Assembly (NCBI GenBank): GCA_003697065.1
Contig: RFFY01000114.1
Coordinates: forward strand, 1 to 9,210
Direction of reading: 5' to 3'
DNA from: Actinomyces sp.
GTDB lineage: Bacteria; Actinomycetota; Acidimicrobiia; Acidimicrobiales; Aldehydirespiratoraceae
Length of the DNA: 9,210 nt
Part shown: positions 1 to 6,059 of the stretch, one piece after another
Layout: each line of letters begins with the position of its first letter
Numbering within the stretch: position 1 is the stretch's first letter
Notes under the pieces: generated by a model
Databases searched by the model: none
What the model was told of the DNA's origin: nothing
What the model saw: only the letters and a program-made list of their open reading frames with translations
Position numbers and translations under genes: made by a program

Positions 1-798
1 GAGGCGGCGGGCGCAGGTGCAGCGCTGGCCGGCGGTCGAGAAGGCGGAGCGGGCGACGAGGTCGACGGTGGCGCCGAGGTCGACGACGTCGGCCACGACG
101 AGGGGGTTGTTGCCCCCCATCTCGAGGGCGAGCATCACCTCGGGGCGGCCGGCCAGGGCCCGGTGGATGGCGGCTCCGGTGCGGTAGGAGCCGACGAAGG
201 CGACCCCGTCGACGTCGGCGCCGACGAGGGCGGCGCCGGTGGCGGGTCCGCCCTGGACGAGCTCGAGGACCCCGTCGGGGAGGCCGGCGTCGCGCCAGGC
301 GGCCCGGACGATCTCGGCCACCGACGGCGCCAGCTCCGAGGGTTTCCAGACCACGGTGTCGCCGGCGAGGAGGGCGGGCACGATCTGGCCGTTGGGCAGG
401 TGGGCGGGGAAGTTGAAGGGGCCCAGCACGGCGAGGACACCGAGAGGGCGGTGGCGGAGGCGGGCACCGTCGAGGTCGAGGTCGGGCGTGCGTTCGGCGC
501 GGGCGGCGATGGAGATCTCGACCTTGGCGACGACGGAGGCCACCTCGGTGCGGGCCTCCCAGCGGGGCTTGCCGGTCTCGGCACTGATGGCGGCGGCGAG
601 GGTGTCGGCCCGCTCCTCGACGAGGGCGGCGAAGCGGCGGGCGAGGGCGGCCCGCTCGTCGGCGGGCACACCGGACCACCCCGGAAGGGCCCGGCGTGCC
701 CGCGCGACGGCCGCCTCGACCTCGGCGGGCGAGGTGGCGGGACCCTCCCAGACGAGGGCCCCGGTGGCGGGGTCGTGGGAGCGCACCCGCTCGCTCAT
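1..798 (-). CDS. astD: Succinylglutamate semialdehyde dehydrogenase AstD (3' part missing at window edge)
   Basis: NAD(P)-dependent oxidation of N-succinylglutamate 5-semialdehyde to N-succinylglutamate, the fourth step of the arginine succinyltransferase (AST) pathway, in the cytoplasm. The frame stays open from an ATG at 798 to base 1, giving 266 of roughly 490 residues usual for AstD. Visible aldehyde dehydrogenase motifs are ETGKPRWEA near 74-82, PFNFPAHLPNGQ at 127-138 (Asn129 in the oxyanion position), the cofactor-binding WKPSE at 151-155, FVGS at 201-204, the general-base Glu226 in LALEMGGNNP, and the nucleophile Cys260 in AGQRCTCARRL. The last motif and PFNFPAHLPNGQ are distinctive of AstD rather than of aldehyde dehydrogenases in general. 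The start overlaps the astA stop as ATGA, with a GGAGG seven bases upstream (806-810). It is the last visible gene of the operon; more pathway genes could follow to the left. Confidence 0.93.
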   Translation of the reverse strand, partial: MSERVRSHDPATGALVWEGPATSPAEVEAAVARARRALPGWSGVPADERAALARRFAALVEERADTLAAAISAETGKPRWEARTEVASVVAKVEISIAARAERTPDLDLDGARLRHRPLGVLAVLGPFNFPAHLPNGQIVPALLAGDTVVWKPSELAPSVAEIVRAAWRDAGLPDGVLELVQGGPATGAALVGADVDGVAFVGSYRTGAAIHRALAGRPEVMLALEMGGNNPLVVADVVDLGATVDLVARSAFSTAGQRCTCARRL

Positions 799-1943
799 CG
801 TGTGGCCTCCGGCTGGGGGGAGCGGTGGGTGTCGAGACGCGGCCCCGGGACGGGTCCGGTGTCGTCGGGTGCCGGACGGCGGGGGGACCAGGCGATCAGG
901 TCACCCTCGTCGAGTCCGAGGGCGGCCAGGGTGTCGTGGGGTACCACGAGGCGGGTCTCGCCCACCACAGCGGTCGTCGTCTCGGGTACGGGGACCCGGT
1001 CGGGGCCGGCCACCACGGCGGTCACGTCGGTGGCGGCGAAGGCGGCGATGTCGGGCACGGCGGCCAGGACGTCGAGGGACTCGCGGGCGGCAGGGCCCCC
1101 GGTCGGGGTGGCCGGGGCGGCTCCGACCCGACCCCACCGGAGGTGACGGGCGGTGGCGGTGTCGTGGAGTCGGCCACTGAGGGTCGGTCCCCCGTCGATG
1201 GGGTCGAAGCGTCCGTCGGGATGGAGCCCCTCGCCGACGAGAAGCTCGAAGGCGGGCCGGGAGGCGGGATGGAGCCGGCCGAGGCGCTCGGCCAGTTCGG
1301 GATCGAGGGGGACGGCGGCGCCGATCAGCACCGAGCGGTCGGTGGGCGGAGGGGGCGGTGGGTCACCCAGGTGGCGGGCGAACGACTCCCAGAAGGGGAT
1401 CCCGTCGTCGGTGATGCAGCCCCGCAGGTACGACACCAGGGTGGTGGGCACCCGGTCGGCGACGAGATGCAGCCACAGGAAGCGGCCCCGCGACAAGAGG
1501 GTGCCGAGCCCGCGTCCGCGGGCCGTGCGTCCGAGGAAGGTCGACTCCAGCTCGGTGCGGGGATCGGTGGTCACGTCGCAGCGGGCGACGAGGTTCTCGC
1601 CGGCGTCGTCGAGGGTCACCCGGAGCTGGACCGACGGGGTGCCACCGTCGACGGCGACCCCCGTGAGGCCCACGACGCGGCCCCGGTCGAGGAGCACGAA
1701 CAGGACGTGGTGGGCGGTGCCGGGTTCGAGCACCCCGCGGCCGGCGGCCAGGGCGGCGACGGTGGCGACCGAGTCCTCGAGGCGGGCCTCGACCAGGGCG
1801 GGGTCTGTCGACAGGGAGGTCATCCCGGTGAGCTCGTGGCGGTGGGACCGCAGCAGGGTGACGATGTCGGCCAGGTCGTCGGCGGTGGCGGGGCGCAGTA
1901 CCACCGGCGGGCCGCCGGAGAGGAGGTGACGACGGCGGGTCAT
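795..1943 (-). CDS. astA: Arginine/ornithine N-succinyltransferase AstA
   Basis: Transfers succinyl from succinyl-CoA to the alpha-amino group of arginine (or ornithine in some family members), the committed step of the AST pathway. The 382-residue product is longer than the roughly 340-residue proteobacterial enzyme. Family landmarks, in order: LRPAT opening the acyltransferase (GNAT-like) fold at 16-20, TSLSTDPALVEARLE at 42-56, the block TELESTFLGRTARGRGLG at 130-147 matching the AstA core, LRGCITDDGIPFWESF at 173-188, LHPASRPAFELLVGEGL at 224-240, and IDGGPTLSG at 249-257, which corresponds to FDGGPTLE in the E. coli protein. The C-terminal segment TRLVVPHDTLAALGLDEGD resembles the small terminal domain of AstA. 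Odd points are a run of six prolines at 195-200 and a proline-rich tail after about 354. The ATG overlaps the stop of the M20 gene (ATGA), with GGGAGG four bases upstream. Confidence 0.9.
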   Translation of the reverse strand: MTRRRHLLSGGPPVVLRPATADDLADIVTLLRSHRHELTGMTSLSTDPALVEARLEDSVATVAALAAGRGVLEPGTAHHVLFVLLDRGRVVGLTGVAVDGGTPSVQLRVTLDDAGENLVARCDVTTDPRTELESTFLGRTARGRGLGTLLSRGRFLWLHLVADRVPTTLVSYLRGCITDDGIPFWESFARHLGDPPPPPPTDRSVLIGAAVPLDPELAERLGRLHPASRPAFELLVGEGLHPDGRFDPIDGGPTLSGRLHDTATARHLRWGRVGAAPATPTGGPAARESLDVLAAVPDIAAFAATDVTAVVAGPDRVPVPETTTAVVGETRLVVPHDTLAALGLDEGDLIAWSPRRPAPDDTGPVPGPRLDTHRSPQPEATR

Positions 1944-3172
1944 CGGACCTCCCGCATGGGGTGTTCCCGGCCGGCGGTGACGTCGGCGGCGACCCGGGTG
2001 AGGAGACCGGCGATGAGTCCGGCCCGCTCGGGGATCGAGTCGATGCAGGCGAACTCGGCGTCGCTGTGGATCCCGCCGCCCCGCACGCCCAGGCTGTCGA
2101 TGTTGGGCAGGCCGGCGGCGGCCAGGTCGTTGCCGTCACAGCAGCCCCCGGTGTCCTCGGCGGCGACGTCGACGCCGAGCTCGGCGGCGGCCGCCCCGAG
2201 GTGATCGAGGAGGCGTTGCAGGCTGTCGTCGGGGAGCTTCGGGGGCCGGTGGCCGCCCTCGACGAGGGTGACCGTGGCGGGGGCGGCGAGAGCCACGATG
2301 GCGTCGAGGTGGGCGCGGAAGAAGGCCTCGTCGTCAGGGGTGGCGGCGCGCACGTTGATCCCGACGAGGGCGCGGTCGGGAACCACGTTCAGGGGGCCCC
2401 CGCCGGCGACGCGGCCCACGTTGACGGTGAGGCCGGGGCGTTGCCCGTTGAGCGACTCGAAGGCGGTGACGAGGCGGGCGGCGGCGGCGATGGCGCTGAT
2501 CCCGTCGGCGTGGGCCCGCCCCACGTGGGCGGCGCGGCCGGTGACGACCAGGTGGAGGGTGGTGGAGCCCTTGCGGGCGCGGGCGACGGCGCCCGACGGC
2601 AGGGCGGGCTCGATCCCGACACCGACCTGGCAGCGGGCGGCGGCCTCGAGCAAGAGCGGCTTGGACCCGGGGGAGCCGATCTCCTCGTCGGGGACGCACA
2701 CCAGCTCCCAGCCGATGTCGGCGCCGGCGGGGAGCTGCTCGAGGGCGGCCAGGGCGGCGATCGCGGTCACGATCCCGCCCTTGCAGTCGGCGACCCCGGG
2801 ACCGGTCAGCACCTCGCCGGCGCGCTGGACCCGACGGAAGGGATGGTCGGGACCGAAGACGGTGTCGAGGTGGCCGAACACGAGTGCCCGGACGGGGGCG
2901 TCGGGTCGACGCAGGGCCACGAGGGCGGGGCCGAGCTCGCGCTGCACCACCCGCCCCTCGGCGTCGACCGTGGGCGCTGTTCCCACGCTGCGCGTCTCGA
3001 CCAGGTCGGCGTGGGGTGCGACGAGGTCGGCGACGGCGTCGGCGACGCGGGCGACGCCGTCGGGATCCTCCGAGCCCGACCCGATCCGCGCCAGTGCCAC
3101 CACGGCCTCGACGTGATCCTCGAGCCGCTCGGCGACGAGGGCGGCCACCCGGGGGGCGACGGGCTCGCTCAT
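1940..3172 (-). CDS. M20-family zinc amidohydrolase (glutamate carboxypeptidase type); candidate succinylglutamate desuccinylase
   Basis: A 410-residue di-zinc peptidase/amidohydrolase of family M20 (ArgE/DapE/CPG2 superfamily), probably cytoplasmic since no signal peptide is visible. The expected ligands are all present: His101 and Asp103 in GHLDTV, bridging Asp129 in GVADCKGG, catalytic Glu163 with ligand Glu164 in PDEEIGSPG, Glu188 in GIEPAL, and His369 in GGIHSDAEF. The lid domain has His216 and the LNVVPDRA segment with Asn262 and Arg267. A glutamate at the fourth ligand position (188) and the overall pattern match carboxypeptidase G2, which releases glutamate from N-acyl-glutamates. Placed between astC and astA with ATGA overlaps on both sides, it is inferred to cleave N-succinylglutamate in place of AstE. 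ArgE- or DapE-like deacylation of an ornithine or diaminopimelate derivative is the main alternative. The ATG at 3172 is chosen because it has GGAGG seven bases upstream and overlaps the previous stop; the frame stays open further upstream only because of GC bias. Confidence 0.88.
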   Translation of the reverse strand: MSEPVAPRVAALVAERLEDHVEAVVALARIGSGSEDPDGVARVADAVADLVAPHADLVETRSVGTAPTVDAEGRVVQRELGPALVALRRPDAPVRALVFGHLDTVFGPDHPFRRVQRAGEVLTGPGVADCKGGIVTAIAALAALEQLPAGADIGWELVCVPDEEIGSPGSKPLLLEAAARCQVGVGIEPALPSGAVARARKGSTTLHLVVTGRAAHVGRAHADGISAIAAAARLVTAFESLNGQRPGLTVNVGRVAGGGPLNVVPDRALVGINVRAATPDDEAFFRAHLDAIVALAAPATVTLVEGGHRPPKLPDDSLQRLLDHLGAAAAELGVDVAAEDTGGCCDGNDLAAAGLPNIDSLGVRGGGIHSDAEFACIDSIPERAGLIAGLLTRVAADVTAGREHPMREVR

Positions 3173-4434
3173 ACGGTGCCCTCCGGCCCCCCACCCCCGG
3201 CGGCGGCCTCGCGCCAGCGGCGGACGAGACGGGTGAAGGCCACCTCGAGGCGCTCGAGACCGTGGGCGGTCTCGTCGGCGGTGATGATCAGAGGCGGGGT
3301 CAAACGGATGACGTCGGTCCCGGCGACGAGGACGCACACGCCGGCGTCGAGGGCGGCCAGCTGGGCCTCGCGGGCGCGCCCGGCGAACTCGGGGGCGAGA
3401 ACGGCGCCCAGGAGCAGGCCCCGACCGCGGACGTCGGTGAAGATGCCCGTCGAGCGGCCGATGGTGCGCAGGCCGTCGACGAACTGTTCGGAGCGGGCGG
3501 TGACGTTGGCCAGCAGGGCGGGATCGGACACGGCGTCGAGCACCTCGAGCGCCACACGGGCCGCCAGGGGGTTGCCCCCGAAGGTCGAGCCGTGGGTCCC
3601 GCGGGTGAGCTGGTCGCCGACCTCGGCCGTCGCCAGGGTGGCACCGATGGGGAAGCCCCCGCCGAAGGCCTTGGCGGCGGTGCAGATGTCGGGTGCCACG
3701 CCCAGGGCCTGATGGGCGAAGAGGTGACCGGTGCGCCCCATACCGGTCTGGACCTCGTCGAAAACGAGGAGGGCGTCGTGGCGGTCGCACAGTTCACGGG
3801 CGTGGCGCACGTAACCGGGGGGCAGGGGCAGGACCCCGCCCTCGCCGAGGACGGGCTCGAGCACGACGGCGCAGGTCCGGTCGTCGACGGCGGCCTCGAG
3901 CTGCTCGTGATCGCCGGGGTCGACGTGGACGATGCCGGGCGGCAGGGGTTCGAAGGTCTCGGTGTAGGCGGGCTTGCCGCCCACGGACACGGTGAACAGG
4001 GTGCGGCCGTGGAAGCTCTCGCGCAGGGCGACGATGCGGTGCTTGTCGGGTCCCCCGCGGCGGTGGCCGACGCGTCGGGCGAGCTTGAAGGCGGCCTCGT
4101 TGGCCTCGGCCCCCGAGTTGGAGAAGAAGACCCTCTCGGCGAAGGTGAGCTCGCACAGGCGTCGGGCGAGGGCCTCGGCCGGACGGTTGGAGAAGACGTT
4201 CGAGACGTGCCACAGGCGGGCGGCCTGGTCGTGCAGGGCCGCCACCAGGCGGGGATGGGCGTGGCCGAGGGCGGCCACGGCGATGCCGCCGGCCAGGTCG
4301 AGATAGCGCCGACCGTCGGCGTCGGCGAGCCAGCACCCCGCCCCGCTGACCGGGACCATGGGCAGGGGCCGGTAGGTGGGCATGAAGGCGCTGTGGTCGG
4401 GGGGAGCCGGCGCGGTGTGCACAGCCTCGGTCAC
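3169..4434 (-). CDS. astC: Class III PLP aminotransferase, succinylornithine/acetylornithine type (AstC-like)
   Basis: PLP-dependent transfer of the delta-amino group of N2-succinylornithine (or ornithine/acetylornithine) to 2-oxoglutarate, giving the semialdehyde that AstD oxidises. The product is 421 residues, typical of ArgD/AstC. Using numbering from the GTG at 4434, motifs are the phosphate-binding NSGAEANEA at 106-114, FHGRT at 141-145 (Phe stacks on PLP, Arg144 expected to bind the substrate carboxylate), Glu193 in VLEPV, FDEVQTGMGRTG at 225-236 (Asp226 pairs with the PLP nitrogen), the PLP lysine Lys255 in TAAKAFGGGFP, and GTHGSTFGGNPLA at 279-291. Sequence alone does not separate AstC from ArgD or ornithine aminotransferase; the AstA/AstD neighbours favour AstC. 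First gene of the minus operon, divergent from the Lrp-type regulator. A GTG at 4440 is also in frame, but it lies inside the ribosome-binding site, so 4434 is preferred. Confidence 0.88.
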   Translation of the reverse strand: MTEAVHTAPAPPDHSAFMPTYRPLPMVPVSGAGCWLADADGRRYLDLAGGIAVAALGHAHPRLVAALHDQAARLWHVSNVFSNRPAEALARRLCELTFAERVFFSNSGAEANEAAFKLARRVGHRRGGPDKHRIVALRESFHGRTLFTVSVGGKPAYTETFEPLPPGIVHVDPGDHEQLEAAVDDRTCAVVLEPVLGEGGVLPLPPGYVRHARELCDRHDALLVFDEVQTGMGRTGHLFAHQALGVAPDICTAAKAFGGGFPIGATLATAEVGDQLTRGTHGSTFGGNPLAARVALEVLDAVSDPALLANVTARSEQFVDGLRTIGRSTGIFTDVRGRGLLLGAVLAPEFAGRAREAQLAALDAGVCVLVAGTDVIRLTPPLIITADETAHGLERLEVAFTRLVRRWREAAAGGGGPEGTV

Positions 4435-4436
4435 GG

Positions 4437-4445
4437 TCACCTCCT
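4437..4445 (-). promoter_or_regulatory. Ribosome-binding site deciding the astC start
   Basis: The minus strand reads AGGAGGTGA, a full nine-base complement of the usual 16S rRNA 3' end. It is followed after two bases by a GTG at 4434, so five bases separate AGGAGG from that codon. The upstream in-frame GTG at 4440 is part of the site itself and would have no spacing, which argues for the 4434 start. Confidence 0.8.
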
Positions 4446-4526
4446 GGGTCCTTTGAGCGAACGGTACGGGACCGGGGGATGTTCCGGAAGAGGTGTTGAC
4501 TGGTAATCAGGGCTGAACACAAGGCA

Positions 4527-4541
4527 TCATCGGATTGATGA
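4527..4541. promoter_or_regulatory. Candidate Lrp/AsnC-type operator (15-bp palindrome)
   Basis: TCATC-GGATT-GATGA is a perfect 5-bp inverted repeat around a 5-bp centre. The 15-bp, 5-5-5 layout is the usual format of Lrp/AsnC binding sites. It lies 44 bases upstream of the regulator's GTG and 93 bases from the astC start, so it could serve both directions. Assignment as this regulator's site is inference from position and geometry; five-base arms alone can occur by chance. Confidence 0.35.
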
Positions 4542-4542
4542 C

Positions 4543-4551
4543 GCAAATTGC
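4543..4551. promoter_or_regulatory. Second short palindrome, possible operator half of a multi-site array
   Basis: GCAA-A-TTGC is a 9-bp palindrome with an A/T centre, starting two bases after the 15-bp palindrome. The two centres are 13 bases apart, slightly more than one helical turn. Lrp-family octamers often bind several adjacent sites, so a pair like this is plausible, but the element is short. Confidence 0.25.
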
Positions 4552-4584
4552 TGCGATCATGCCTGGCCGAAAGAGGATCTGACC

Positions 4585-5034
4585 GTGCGTGAGCTCGACG
4601 AGGTCGACCGGGCGATCCTCACCATCCTGCAGACCGAGGGACGCGTGTCGTTCCGGGAACTGGCCCGGCGGGTGCATCTGTCGCCGGCGGCGGCGACGGC
4701 GCGGGTCCACGCCCTCGAGGAGGCCGGTGTCATCCGCGGCTACCGGGCCGAGCTCGATCCCGCCCGTCTGGGGCGCACGGTGCGGGCCTTCGTCCGCCTC
4801 ACGGCCTCGGCCGCCACGACCCGGTCGATCTCACTGGCCGAGGAGATCGCCCGTCACCATCCCGCGGTGCGCGAAATGCACCAGGTCCTCGGCGACTGCG
4901 ACGTGATCCTCTACGTGGAGGCTCGTGACCTCCGCGAGCTCGACGCCCTCGTCACCGACCTGGGCCGGTACGGGTCGACCTCGACCACGGTCGTGGTCGA
5001 CACGATCATCGACGGGGAGCCCCTCGTGCCGTGA
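4585..5034 (+). CDS. Lrp/AsnC family transcriptional regulator
   Basis: A 149-residue DNA-binding regulator of the feast/famine type, which usually senses an amino acid and forms dimers and octamers. The N-terminal winged helix-turn-helix is seen at about 5-53: LDEVDRAILTILQ, then VSFRELARRVHLSPAAATARVHALEEAGVIRGYRA, the standard Lrp pattern. The C-terminal RAM effector-binding domain spans about 64-141, with VLGDCDVILYVEA at 101-113 containing the conserved glycine-aspartate turn of the ligand pocket. Start at GTG 4585, with AGAGGA at 4572-4577 seven bases upstream. It is divergent from the ast operon, the classical arrangement for an autoregulated local regulator. The inferred role is control of arginine/ornithine breakdown, with arginine, ornithine or glutamate as the most likely effector; the sequence does not show which. 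A 39-bp tandem repeat starts immediately after its TGA. Confidence 0.9.
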   Translation: MRELDEVDRAILTILQTEGRVSFRELARRVHLSPAAATARVHALEEAGVIRGYRAELDPARLGRTVRAFVRLTASAATTRSISLAEEIARHHPAVREMHQVLGDCDVILYVEARDLRELDALVTDLGRYGSTSTTVVVDTIIDGEPLVP

Positions 5035-5151
5035 GGTCCACCCGGCTCACCGGCGGTCGGCCCCGCGTCGTGGGGTCCACCCGGCTCACCGGCCGTCGGC
5101 CCCGCGTCGTGGGGTCCACCCGGCTCACCGGCCGTCGGCCCCGCGTCGTGG
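5035..5151. repeat. Three tandem copies of a 39-bp GC-rich repeat
   Basis: Copies lie at 5035-5073, 5074-5112 and 5113-5151 with no bases between them. Each begins GGTCCACCCGGCTCACCGG. Copies 2 and 3 are identical; copy 1 differs by one base (CGGCGGTCGG where the others have CGGCCGTCGG). Each unit holds small dyads (CCGG-CTCA-CCGG, GGCC-GTC-GGCC), and CCCC-GCGTCGT-GGGG recurs at or near each copy end, so transcripts from either side could fold into hairpins. The array lies between two convergent genes, and the minus-strand gene's TGA (5125-5127) is inside copy 3. It may act as a shared terminator or be a variable-number minisatellite; neither is proven. Confidence 0.95.
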
Positions 5152-6045
5152 GGGGTCGAGGCGATCGCCGAGGGCCCGCTCGTGGCGCCGGTGATGGGCG
5201 GGGTGGGGTCCCAGCGCCCAGCCCATGAGGCGCAGGAGCACGGTGGTGGCCGGGGCGATGGCCACCGGCTCGGCGAGAGGCGCCAGGGGCAGACGCAGGA
5301 GGCGGCGGGCGAAGGGCGGGAGCAGGGCGACGGCGGCTGCCAGCACGACCCCGTAGGGGACGCGGGTGGTCAGGGGCAGAGGCGGCCACACCAGGAAGCG
5401 CACGGCCTCGCGGGCCTGCTCGCCGGCCACCAGCTCGGGTCGGTAGGCCTGCAGGGTCGCCCGCAGGGAGGCCACGTCGCGGGGAGGATCCACCACCCCG
5501 AGGCGACGACCCACGCTGGCCATCTCGGCCACGTAGCGGTCGTCGTCGCCCGGGGCGAGGGGACGGGCCCCGTAGCGCTGGTGGGCGCGCAGGAAGGAGT
5601 GCACCTCGGTGGCGTGCACCCAGCCCAGCAGGTGGGGGTCGTCGGCCCGGTAGCGCCGTCCGTCGGGGGCGTAGCCGGTGACCCGGGCATGCACACGGCG
5701 CACCCGCTCGATGGCGGCGTCGGCGTCGACGGTCGAGCCGAAGGTCGTGGTGGCGACGAAGGCGGCGGTGCGGTGGAGCCGGCCCAGGGGGTCGGTGCGG
5801 TAGGTGGAGTGGTCGGCCACCCCGGCCATGGCCAGGGGATGCAGGGTCTGCACGAGCAGGGCCCGGAGTCCGCCGACGAGCAGGGCCGGGTCGGCGTGGA
5901 CCTCCCAGGTGGCCGACCCGGGACCGAACAGACCGATGTCGCCGGCAGCGCCGGCCGGGGCGCCGGACCCGGGCCTCTCGCCGGCGAGGGTGCGTCGGAT
6001 CCGTTCGCCGAGTTCGACCCGCAGGGGCTCGAGGATCTCGAGCAT
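5125..6045 (-). CDS. Oxygenase MpaB/DUF2236 family protein
   Basis: A 306-residue member of the DUF2236 family (related to MpaB and, more distantly, latex-clearing protein Lcp), whose characterised relatives bind heme b and act as oxygenases. Family features are GSATWEVHADPALLVGGLRALLVQ at about 43-66 (N-terminal signature), TLHPLAMAGVADHS at 67-80, DPLGRLHRTAAFV at 85-97, the RVRRVHARVTG helix at 114-124, LLGWVHATEVHSFL at 139-152, and a hydrophobic segment near 229-245. The His/Arg positions at 91-92 and the histidines at 144 and 149 are those usually conserved; which one ligates heme cannot be settled here. The substrate is unknown. The ATG at 6045 is chosen because the signature begins soon after it and upstream frame sequence is non-conserved. 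It has no convincing Shine-Dalgarno site, but a TANNNT element lies just upstream, suggesting a leaderless message. The C-terminal codons run into the 39-bp repeat, which supplies the stop. Confidence 0.82.
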   Translation of the reverse strand: MLEILEPLRVELGERIRRTLAGERPGSGAPAGAAGDIGLFGPGSATWEVHADPALLVGGLRALLVQTLHPLAMAGVADHSTYRTDPLGRLHRTAAFVATTTFGSTVDADAAIERVRRVHARVTGYAPDGRRYRADDPHLLGWVHATEVHSFLRAHQRYGARPLAPGDDDRYVAEMASVGRRLGVVDPPRDVASLRATLQAYRPELVAGEQAREAVRFLVWPPLPLTTRVPYGVVLAAAVALLPPFARRLLRLPLAPLAEPVAIAPATTVLLRLMGWALGPHPAHHRRHERALGDRLDPPRRGADGR

Positions 6046-6053
6046 CGCCGCCG

Positions 6054-6059
6054 AGGCTA
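6054..6059 (-). promoter_or_regulatory. Possible -10 element for a leaderless DUF2236 transcript
   Basis: The minus strand reads TAGCCT, matching TANNNT, eight bases before the ATG at 6045. That spacing would place the transcription start at or next to the ATG, consistent with the lack of a ribosome-binding site. No clear -35 was seen. The 81-base divergent gap (6046-6126) otherwise shows nothing definite, and the plus-strand gene also lacks an obvious ribosome-binding site. Confidence 0.3.

Larger units (their letters stand above)
4446..4584. promoter_or_regulatory. Divergent control region between astC and the Lrp-type regulator
   Basis: About 140 bases that must hold the promoters of both the leftward ast operon and the rightward regulator. 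The part from about 4494 to 4560 is clearly richer in A/T than its surroundings, as expected for a control region in a high-GC genome. Two short palindromes lie in it (listed separately). On the plus strand TTGACT at 4496-4501 is a good -35 hexamer, but no good -10 stands 16-18 bases downstream. On the minus strand TACCGT at 4461-4466 fits the TANNNT -10 pattern, with a weak -35 (TTCCGG, 4484-4489) 17 bases away; this would give a short leader containing the astC ribosome-binding site. The hexamer assignments are tentative, but the divergent control role is fairly safe. Confidence 0.6.

Noticed and set aside
1940..3172. Naming the M20 gene argE or dapE
   Set aside because: The metal-ligand pattern (Glu188) and context of a glutamate-producing catabolic operon fit a glutamate carboxypeptidase-like enzyme better than a biosynthetic deacylase, so no symbol is given.
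696..3712. Long plus-strand open frames (502 and 583 codons, and others) opposite the ast operon
   Set aside because: They are Gly/Ala/Arg/Asp-rich, show no family motifs and lie antisense to genes with intact catalytic motifs. In DNA this GC-rich, stop codons are rare on the opposite strand, so long shadow frames are expected.
3173..3790. N-terminal extension of the M20 gene to a 616-codon frame
   Set aside because: The extra part is a low-complexity Arg/Pro translation that overlaps the aminotransferase almost entirely. The ATG at 3172 has a good ribosome-binding site and the M20 fold begins directly after it.
4438..4440. GTG at 4440 as the astC start
   Set aside because: It lies inside the AGGAGGTGA ribosome-binding site and would have no spacing; the GTG at 4434 has normal spacing.
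5035..5151. CRISPR array
   Set aside because: The repeats are directly abutting with no spacers between them, only three copies are present, and no cas gene is in the window.
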